In this document: piece by piece, positions 6,445 to 10,968 of the stretch
Numbering within the stretch: the stretch's first letter is position 1
Layout: each line of letters starts with the position of its first letter
From: Eubacteriales bacterium
GTDB taxonomy: Bacteria; Bacillota; Clostridia; Christensenellales; CAG-138
NCBI GenBank assembly: GCA_030695285.1
Contig: JAUYTF010000128.1
Coordinates: 1-10,968 of the forward strand
Direction: 5' to 3'
Length of the DNA stretch: 10,968 nucleotides
Program-made: the position numbers and the translations under genes
The notes under the pieces: generated by a model
Databases searched by the model: none
What the model saw: the letters and a program-made list of their open reading frames with translations, nothing else
Told to the model about the DNA's origin: nothing

Positions 6445-7251
6445 ATGGGCGCCTTTGACGGCTATTATCTCTATTGTGATCTGGACGGAACGCTCTTTGA
6501 CGACGAGAAGCGCGTCTCTGCAAAGAACCGCGCTGCAATCGAATCATTCGTGTCACAGGGCGGGCGTTTTGGCGTTGCAACCGGGCGCGCACCGTCCATC
6601 ATCGGCACAATCGAGCGCGATCTTCCGGTCAATGCACCATGCATTCTGCTCAACGGCGCCGGCCTTTATGATTTGGCCGAGAAGCGATTTTTGGCCATGC
6701 ATCCGCTGGATCAATCGCTCATCGGGCAGGTTGCTTCCTGCGTTACCGCTGCAAAGCATAACGCCTGTGTGCAGGTATTTACAGTAAACTCCATCTACGA
6801 AACGAATCCCGCGCAGCGAGACGACCCGCAGACCGTACGCGAACGCCTACCTGTCACGAGCGCTCCGCTGGAGCAGATCGGAGAAACAACGCTGAAGCTG
6901 CTCATCGCCCACACCTCCGAAAATCTAGATGCGATCCATGTAGCCGTGCAACAGGAGCCATATATCGATATGTTCTCCGTGTTTCGCACAGCGGACTGGT
7001 ATCTCGAGTTCGTCGCGGCGGGCGTCAACAAAGGAGCCGCGCTCGAGGATGTGCGCGCGCGATGCGGCAATGTAAAAAAGATTCTTGCAATCGGAGACTA
7101 TAACAACGATCTGGAGATGGTTGCCTTTGCGGACATCGGCGGCGCGCCTGCCAACGCGATCGACGAGGTAAAAGCCGCCGCGGATATCGTGCTCACCGCC
7201 AGCAACAACGAAAGCTGCGTTGCCCGCTTTTTAGAAAGCGCACTGGGTTAA
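6445..7251 (+). CDS. HAD-superfamily hydrolase, Cof-type sugar phosphatase
   Basis: Cytoplasmic phosphatase of the Cof/YidA subfamily (HAD type IIB), probably acting on a sugar or nucleotide phosphate. The 268 residues show all four motifs: I, DLDGTLFDD at 12-20 (nucleophile D12, acid D14); II, ATGR with T47; III, K196 in GVNKGAAL; IV, GDYNNDLEM at 217-225 (D218, D222). A cap domain lies between about residues 85 and 190. The start ATG 6445 has a perfect AGGAGG 4 bases upstream; the frame is open further up but without a comparable site. It is divergent from psuK. A link to pseudouridine breakdown (ribose 5-phosphate) is only suggested by position; substrate cannot be told from sequence. Confidence 0.92.
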   Translation: MGAFDGYYLYCDLDGTLFDDEKRVSAKNRAAIESFVSQGGRFGVATGRAPSIIGTIERDLPVNAPCILLNGAGLYDLAEKRFLAMHPLDQSLIGQVASCVTAAKHNACVQVFTVNSIYETNPAQRDDPQTVRERLPVTSAPLEQIGETTLKLLIAHTSENLDAIHVAVQQEPYIDMFSVFRTADWYLEFVAAGVNKGAALEDVRARCGNVKKILAIGDYNNDLEMVAFADIGGAPANAIDEVKAAADIVLTASNNESCVARFLESALG

Positions 7252-7355
7252 AGCGAGGCCATCCTCCCGCTTACCGACAGCGCTTCAAGCCCGGCTAATG
7301 GCTCGCCGTCAGACGGGATCACCAAAGAGCTTGCAGAGACGCTCATTAACAGATA

Positions 7356-7383
7356 AGTGCCGTCGCATCTCTGCAACGGCACT
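7356..7383. terminator. Terminator hairpin between convergent HAD gene and dacF
   Basis: AGTGCCGTCGCA (7356-7367) pairs with TGCAACGGCACT (7372-7383) across TCTC, with one mismatch. It lies just beyond the stop of the - strand carboxypeptidase gene and about 105 bases after the HAD gene, and is followed on + by a short T-rich TTCGTTT. It probably serves both strands. Confidence 0.65.
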
Positions 7384-7388
7384 TTCGT

Positions 7389-8843
7389 TTACTCGTAATA
7401 TTGTTGCCTGCGTTTTTTCGCTCTGGCGCGGCGCTTCCGCTCATAGCGGCGCTTTCGCTCGGACAGAATGAAAATGACGATCAACGCCACGAGCAACACC
7501 GCCAGCAGAACAAATGTCAGCGTCAGCGTGTCTCCCGTGTTCCAATCCTTGCGCCCCTTGTCGATGAGCGGTGTGCCGTCCGGAGAGGCGGTTACCACGG
7601 CGGTCTCCTCCGGCATCACTGCTGATACGCCAAGCACCTTGTCCACCGAGAAATCAGCCGTCAGCGGCGCTGTGCAGATGACATCGTCGCCAAGCTTATA
7701 CTCGATCGTGCCCATGCTCTGACCTGCGACGATCGGCGCCTGCGCGTCCGTTGTCAAAACCACGTTTGCTGTGATGGAGCCCGCGTTCGCCCGGATGGCA
7801 TTGATTCGCTCGGCTGAAGCACGAACGACCAGCTCCTCGATCATTGCGCTCATGGTCAATTGACCGTCCTGCAAATCTTCTGCGTCCGCATCGACCACAC
7901 CCGTAGAAAATGCTTTTTGCAGGCCCAGCTCAGCAGCCATGATGGTTTGATAGTTGTTTGCGAATACATATTCAAAAATAGCCGCGGCGTTGACAAACCG
8001 CGCGAGGTTCGTCATCACCGTATCGCCGTCGTATAAGTCCTTCTTGTCGCCAAATAACGCGATGATCACGCGCGCGCCGTCTTTTTCCGCAGCGGCGACG
8101 AGGCACTTGCCCGCGGCGAATGTATCCCCCGTTTTGCCGCCGATGGCATACGGGTAGACAGTCTGAAGCGGATCTCCCTCAGTCGCTTTGAGCAACCGGT
8201 CGGTATTCACAAGCACGAGCTCCGTTGTACGAACACTGTTGGCCGGCACGGTATACGTTCTCGTCTGGGCGATGCGTACGAAATCTTCATTTTGCAGCGC
8301 ATAAGCCAAGAGCTTTGCCATGTCACGCGCGGTGGAGTAGTGCTCGTCATTGTGCACGCCATGCGGGTTGGTGAAATGTGTGCTGGTCATGCCGATCTCC
8401 TGCGCTTTTTGGTTCATCATAGCAACGAACGCATCCACAGAACCGGCCACGTGCTTGGCAATCGCCTCGCCCGCGTCGTTGCCGGAGGCGAGCATGAGCC
8501 CGTAGACCAAATCCCGCAGGGACAGTGTTTCGCCGGGTTGGATGCCCATGAGCGAGGAATCTTTCGTAAACTTGATCGTCGTGCCGAGCACTTCTTCTCC
8601 GACCATGAACGAATCGTCCATATTGCCGTTTGCCAGCGCAACCAGCGTGGTCATAATCTTGGTCGTGCTCGCAGGAAACAGCCGCTGGTCCGCATTGCGC
8701 GCATAAAACACGACGCTCGGGTCGTCGCCGTCTACGACGATCATATTCGGCGTCGGGATCGAGTCGTAATCATAGTCCGCAAGTGCTGTGGCAGGTATGA
8801 GCAGAATTGTCACAGTCAGCAAAATGCCGAGGAATCGTTTCAT
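7389..8843 (-). CDS. Serine-type D-alanyl-D-alanine carboxypeptidase, DacF-like (penicillin-binding protein)
   Basis: Secreted, membrane-anchored enzyme that removes the terminal D-Ala from peptidoglycan stem peptides. The 484-residue product has a signal peptide (basic start, hydrophobic core 4-20, cleavage likely after ALA at 20-22). Penicillin-binding motifs are complete: SxxK as S59-T-T-K62 (PASTTK), SGN at 120-122 and KTG at 237-239. A C-terminal beta-rich region (about 300-425) precedes a membrane helix at roughly 441-460. The tail after it is strikingly basic, with 13 Lys/Arg in the last 24 residues, ending QQYYE; this would be cytoplasmic. GGGAGA lies just before the ATG at 8843. It forms a single-gene unit convergent to the HAD gene. 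Whether it acts in vegetative wall turnover or sporulation cannot be told. Confidence 0.94.
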   Translation of the reverse strand: MKRFLGILLTVTILLIPATALADYDYDSIPTPNMIVVDGDDPSVVFYARNADQRLFPASTTKIMTTLVALANGNMDDSFMVGEEVLGTTIKFTKDSSLMGIQPGETLSLRDLVYGLMLASGNDAGEAIAKHVAGSVDAFVAMMNQKAQEIGMTSTHFTNPHGVHNDEHYSTARDMAKLLAYALQNEDFVRIAQTRTYTVPANSVRTTELVLVNTDRLLKATEGDPLQTVYPYAIGGKTGDTFAAGKCLVAAAEKDGARVIIALFGDKKDLYDGDTVMTNLARFVNAAAIFEYVFANNYQTIMAAELGLQKAFSTGVVDADAEDLQDGQLTMSAMIEELVVRASAERINAIRANAGSITANVVLTTDAQAPIVAGQSMGTIEYKLGDDVICTAPLTADFSVDKVLGVSAVMPEETAVVTASPDGTPLIDKGRKDWNTGDTLTLTFVLLAVLLVALIVIFILSERKRRYERKRRARAKKRRQQYYE

Positions 8844-8877
8844 TCCAGTCTCCCATGTTTTGTGATCATCGTCTTGC

Positions 8878-8886
8878 AGTATAGCA
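8878..8886 (-). promoter_or_regulatory. Extended -10 promoter for the carboxypeptidase gene
   Basis: On the - strand TGCTATACT (8886-8878) is an extended -10 box of the TGnTATAAT type. No good -35 box is present at 16-18 bases, as is common for extended -10 promoters. It gives a leader of about 25-30 bases. Confidence 0.5.
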
Positions 8887-8926
8887 AAGGCACCTTTATT
8901 ATGATAGAGGTTTTTCGCTTTTGTGA

Positions 8927-8955
8927 TTGATTGTTAACATTCCCGCGGGTATACT
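8927..8955 (+). promoter_or_regulatory. Promoter of the rubrerythrin-deoC operon
   Basis: TTGATT (8927-8932) and TATACT (8950-8955) are separated by 17 bases. The spacer contains two palindromes, GTTAAC (8933-8938) and CCCGCGGG (8942-8949), the latter touching the -10 box, where a repressor could act. The leader is about 78 bases. Confidence 0.65.
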
Positions 8956-9039
8956 GAAGTTGTGACCGTCGGCGCACGTGCGCTGCGGTATCATTACTAT
9001 TTGATACGGGCCACCACCCGAAAGGAGCGAATCAATATC

Positions 9040-9588
9040 ATGACAAGCCAATTTCGCTGCCCCGTCTGCGGGTATGTATTCCTCGGCGATGCCGCGCCGG
9101 ATTTCTGCCCGGTATGCAAAGCGCCAGGAGATTCCTTCGTCGAGATTTCGCAGCAATCTAAGCAATACGCCGCGGAGCACGTGGTCGGCATCGCCGCCGG
9201 TGTGGACGCGGAGGTGCTCGAAAACCTTCGCATGAATTTCACGGGCGAATGCACCGAGGTGGGCATGTATCTGGCCATGGCGCGCGTAGCCGAGCGCGAA
9301 GGATTCCCTGAAGTTGCCGATGCGTTCAAGCGCTATGCCTTCGAGGAAGCGGACCATGCTTCCCGCTTTGCGGAGTTGCTGGGCGAAGTGATCACCACCT
9401 CCACGAAAACAAACCTCGAGTTGCGCGCCGCCGCCGAGTTTGGTGCTTGCGACGGCAAGACGCAGCTGGCCAAGCGCGCCAAGGAGCTCAATCTCGACGC
9501 GATCCACGATACGGTGCATGAGATGGCACGTGATGAAGCGCGCCACGGTAAGGGCTTTGAAGGGCTCCTCAAGAGGTATTTCGCATGA
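9040..9588 (+). CDS. Rubrerythrin, reverse domain order (rubredoxin domain first)
   Basis: Non-heme iron peroxidase that reduces hydrogen peroxide in anaerobes. The 182-residue product begins with a rubredoxin-like iron site, C7-x2-C10 and C23-x2-C26 (CPVCGY and CPVCKAPGD), followed by a four-helix ferritin-like diiron domain from about residue 55. Diiron ligands are visible as E70 in GECTEVG, E103-x2-H106 (EEADH) and E166-x2-H169 (DEARH), with E133 or E129 and E161 as further candidates. Classical rubrerythrin has the rubredoxin domain at the C-terminus, so this is the reverse type. The start ATG 9040 follows AAAGGAG at 9021-9027. Its stop overlaps the deoC start by ATGA. Confidence 0.93.
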   Translation: MTSQFRCPVCGYVFLGDAAPDFCPVCKAPGDSFVEISQQSKQYAAEHVVGIAAGVDAEVLENLRMNFTGECTEVGMYLAMARVAEREGFPEVADAFKRYAFEEADHASRFAELLGEVITTSTKTNLELRAAAEFGACDGKTQLAKRAKELNLDAIHDTVHEMARDEARHGKGFEGLLKRYFA

Positions 9589-10226
9589 ATCCGCTGAATA
9601 CCTATTTGGATCACACTCTGCTCAAAGCGGACGCTACGAGCGCGGATATCCTCGCCGTCACAGCCGAAGCCAAGGCATACAAGACCGCAAGCGTTTGTGT
9701 CAACTCCTGCTACACGTCTCTTGTTGCAAAGGAGCTGCAAGGCAGCGGCGTGATGACCTGCGTGGTCGTCGGCTTCCCGCTGGGGGCGATGTCCAGCGGC
9801 GCAAAGGCCATTGAGGCTTCTCTCGCCGTACGTGATGGCGCTCAAGAGATCGATATGGTCATGAGCATCGGCGCTGCAAAAGCGGGTGAATGGGCAGCCG
9901 TTCAGGCGGATATCGCGGCGGTGGTCAACGCATCAAAGCCATCCATCGTCAAGGTGATCATCGAAACCTGTCTGTTGACAAACGATGAAAAAGTGCAGGC
10001 ATGTATCGCTGCGAAAGCCGCGGGCGCCGCATACGTCAAAACCTCTACCGGCTTTTCCACCAGCGGCGCTACGACCGAAGACATCGCCCTGATGCGGAAA
10101 ACCGTCGGGACTGAGATGGGCGTCAAGGCCAGCGGCGGCGTTCGCACGCAAGAGCAGGCACTCGCAATGATCAAAGCCGGCGCCAGCAGAATCGGCTGCA
10201 GCTCAACAAAAACGATCATGGGTTAA
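9585..10226 (+). CDS. deoC: Deoxyribose-phosphate aldolase
   Basis: Class I aldolase splitting 2-deoxy-D-ribose 5-phosphate into glyceraldehyde 3-phosphate and acetaldehyde, in deoxynucleoside catabolism. The 213 residues show the family TIM barrel with YLDHTLLK at 7-14, VVGFPLG at 61-67, EIDMVMSIG at 88-96 (D90), the Schiff-base lysine K152 in YVKTSTGFS, and the second lysine K181 in GVKASGGVR. The end, [10 protein letters not shown], fits the phosphate-binding region. The ATG overlaps the rubrerythrin stop, with AAGAGG inside the upstream gene as the likely ribosome site. The usual neighbours (deoxynucleoside phosphorylase, phosphopentomutase, cytidine deaminase) are absent from the window. 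Confidence 0.96.
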   Translation: MNPLNTYLDHTLLKADATSADILAVTAEAKAYKTASVCVNSCYTSLVAKELQGSGVMTCVVVGFPLGAMSSGAKAIEASLAVRDGAQEIDMVMSIGAAKAGEWAAVQADIAAVVNASKPSIVKVIIETCLLTNDEKVQACIAAKAAGAAYVKTSTGFSTSGATTEDIALMRKTVGTEMGVKASGGVRTQEQALAMIKAGASRIGCSSTKTIMG

Positions 10227-10325
10227 GAGACGCAGGCGTGCCGGAATGGTTGCGTTTTCCTCATGCAGCCCGGTGCAAAATCAGCCGCGTGTTCATATTT
10301 CACAGTCGTTATACGTGTCCAATAT

Positions 10326-10361
10326 AAGAGCTGCGTGCCAAATAACGGCATTCCGGCTCTT
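10326..10361 (+). terminator. Candidate terminator after deoC
   Basis: AAGAGC (10326-10331) pairs with GCTCTT (10356-10361), and inside it GTGCC pairs with GGCAT (one G-T) around AAATAAC. A T-rich stretch (TATTGATTGTTTCT) follows, although it is not a clean T run. It lies about 100 bases after the deoC stop. Confidence 0.45.
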
Positions 10362-10465
10362 TATTGATTGTTTCTCCCCCACTTTTCGTGTATTAGCAGT
10401 AAAAGGATTAACAAATTATCCATAAATTCTTCACAATAATCCCGATCATTCCCCCCCTCTTCCTA

Positions 10466-10474
10466 TGGTAAACT
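10466..10474 (+). promoter_or_regulatory. Candidate extended -10 promoter for the right-edge gene
   Basis: TGGTAAACT at 10466-10474 fits the TGnTATAAT pattern; no good -35 box is seen. Transcription would begin near 10481 and leave a leader of about 170 bases before the ATG at 10654. Confidence 0.4.
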
Positions 10475-10653
10475 ATAGTTGCATTGGAATGGGGATTTTT
10501 CTCGTGTTACCTGAGCCTCGAGCGCAGAGCACGCATTCCGAACGAGGCACGCGTTGCGCAAGCGCGCACATGGCATTCGTTGGGATCCCGATTCTTTCAG
10601 CAACCTACCGGCAAGTGAACTTGGCCGATTCTCAAACGAGGAGCGTGAAACAG

Positions 10654-10968
10654 ATGGATCAACACGACGGCGGCTACGGATACCCGCCATATGAAGAAGA
10701 CCCCCGGGCAGCCGGACAGGGGTCCGGCGCGCCGCGCGGCTATCGCGACGATCCTGCCGCATATGGAGTCGACCCCACGCAGCAGTTCGATCCCAATGCC
10801 CCTTTTGATCCCGCTTACGCTGCCGGGCAACCCGGCTATGACGAGCGGGGTTATCCTGTGCAGCAGCCGCAGGGTGGTTATGCCGATCCGGAGAATCCCT
10901 ATGCTCCGCGCCCGATTGATCCGAACTATGGCTACAAATACCCACAGGGAAGCACCTATGGCAATCAG
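10654..10968 (+). CDS. Low-complexity Tyr/Pro/Gly/Asp-rich protein, N-terminal part (function unknown)
   Basis: I do not recognise a family. The frame is open to the window edge (105 codons, incomplete). The ATG at 10654 is chosen because GAGGAG lies at 10638-10643, 10 bases upstream; in-frame ATGs at 10570 and 10489 have no ribosome site and lie close to the predicted promoter. The visible part is hydrophilic and repetitive: YGYPPYEEDP, VDPTQQ, FDPNAP, FDPAYA, GYDERGYP, ADPENPY, IDPNYGYKYP. Recurrent DP and GY/YG units, many Gln and few hydrophobic residues indicate a disordered region. In Bacillota such regions often sit before a membrane or envelope domain, but no such domain is in view, so the role is open. 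Confidence 0.6.
   Translation, partial: MDQHDGGYGYPPYEEDPRAAGQGSGAPRGYRDDPAAYGVDPTQQFDPNAPFDPAYAAGQPGYDERGYPVQQPQGGYADPENPYAPRPIDPNYGYKYPQGSTYGNQ

Larger units (their letters stand above)
10227..10653. other. 427-base intergenic region between deoC and the right-edge gene
   Basis: The left part is AT-poor with no recognisable gene. It holds a possible terminator at 10326-10361 and a candidate extended -10 promoter at 10466-10474. From about 10480 to 10653 the right-edge reading frame is already open, but a good ribosome site appears only at 10638-10643, so I treat this part as a leader of about 170 bases. No tRNA or known riboswitch motif was recognised. Confidence 0.5.

Noticed and set aside
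8292..8930. Open frame of about 212 codons on the + strand opposite the carboxypeptidase
   Set aside because: Antisense shadow: it covers the start, signal peptide and SxxK region of a convincing gene and runs through its promoter.
8921..8939. Rex-like site TTGTGA...TTAACA near the rubrerythrin promoter
   Set aside because: The half sites are spaced one base off the consensus and the second lacks the final AA; too weak to call.
8899..9546. Open frame of about 215 codons on the - strand opposite rubrerythrin
   Set aside because: Rubrerythrin is well supported; the antisense frame is His/Arg/Ala-rich with no family features.
1..10968. Search for CRISPR arrays, IS ends, tRNA, rRNA and phage genes
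   Set aside because: No regularly spaced repeats, transposase motifs, tRNA-like cloverleaf or phage proteins were seen on either strand.

Overview
The window reads as a chromosomal segment of an anaerobic, fairly GC-rich low-complexity-free housekeeping region from a Bacillota (Clostridia-like) bacterium. This is inferred from strong purine-rich Shine-Dalgarno sequences, sigma-A style promoters, a reverse-type rubrerythrin with an N-terminal rubredoxin domain, a DacF-type D,D-carboxypeptidase with signal peptide and C-terminal anchor, a xylose isomerase of the longer class II type, and a LipA/LplA pair. No transposase, phage gene, CRISPR array, tRNA or rRNA was seen.

Layout. (1) 2-1711 (+): the C-terminal part of a sugar ABC permease (XylH/GguB type), then xylA, the end of a pentose uptake and isomerisation operon. 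(2) 1712-2274: a 563-base gap with no confident gene but unusual content: several hairpins, a 16-bp perfect palindrome, cysteine-rich short reading frames on both strands, and a strong + strand terminator at 2138-2168. (3) 2275-4148 (+): lipA and lplA, overlapping by 4 bases, for making and attaching lipoate. (4) 4225-6124 (-): psuK then psuG in transcription order, for pseudouridine breakdown, with a very good promoter at 6206-6234. (5) 6445-7251 (+): a Cof-type HAD phosphatase, divergent from psuK. (6) 7389-8843 (-): a D-alanyl-D-alanine carboxypeptidase. (7) 9040-10226 (+): rubrerythrin and deoC, overlapping by 4 bases, with a promoter divergent from that of the carboxypeptidase. (8) 10654 to the window end (+): the start of a protein with a Tyr/Pro/Gly/Asp-rich, probably disordered N-terminus.

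Functionally this is carbon salvage (xylose, pseudouridine ribose phosphate, deoxyribose phosphate, sugar-phosphate dephosphorylation) with lipoate cofactor assembly, cell-wall maturation and oxidative-stress protection. Convergent gene pairs are separated by symmetrical hairpins that could terminate both strands (4179-4203 and 7356-7383).

I see no convincing new multi-gene system. The parts that most deserve a second look are the 1712-2274 gap, the rubrerythrin-deoC coupling, the very basic tail of the carboxypeptidase and the low-complexity protein at the right edge.
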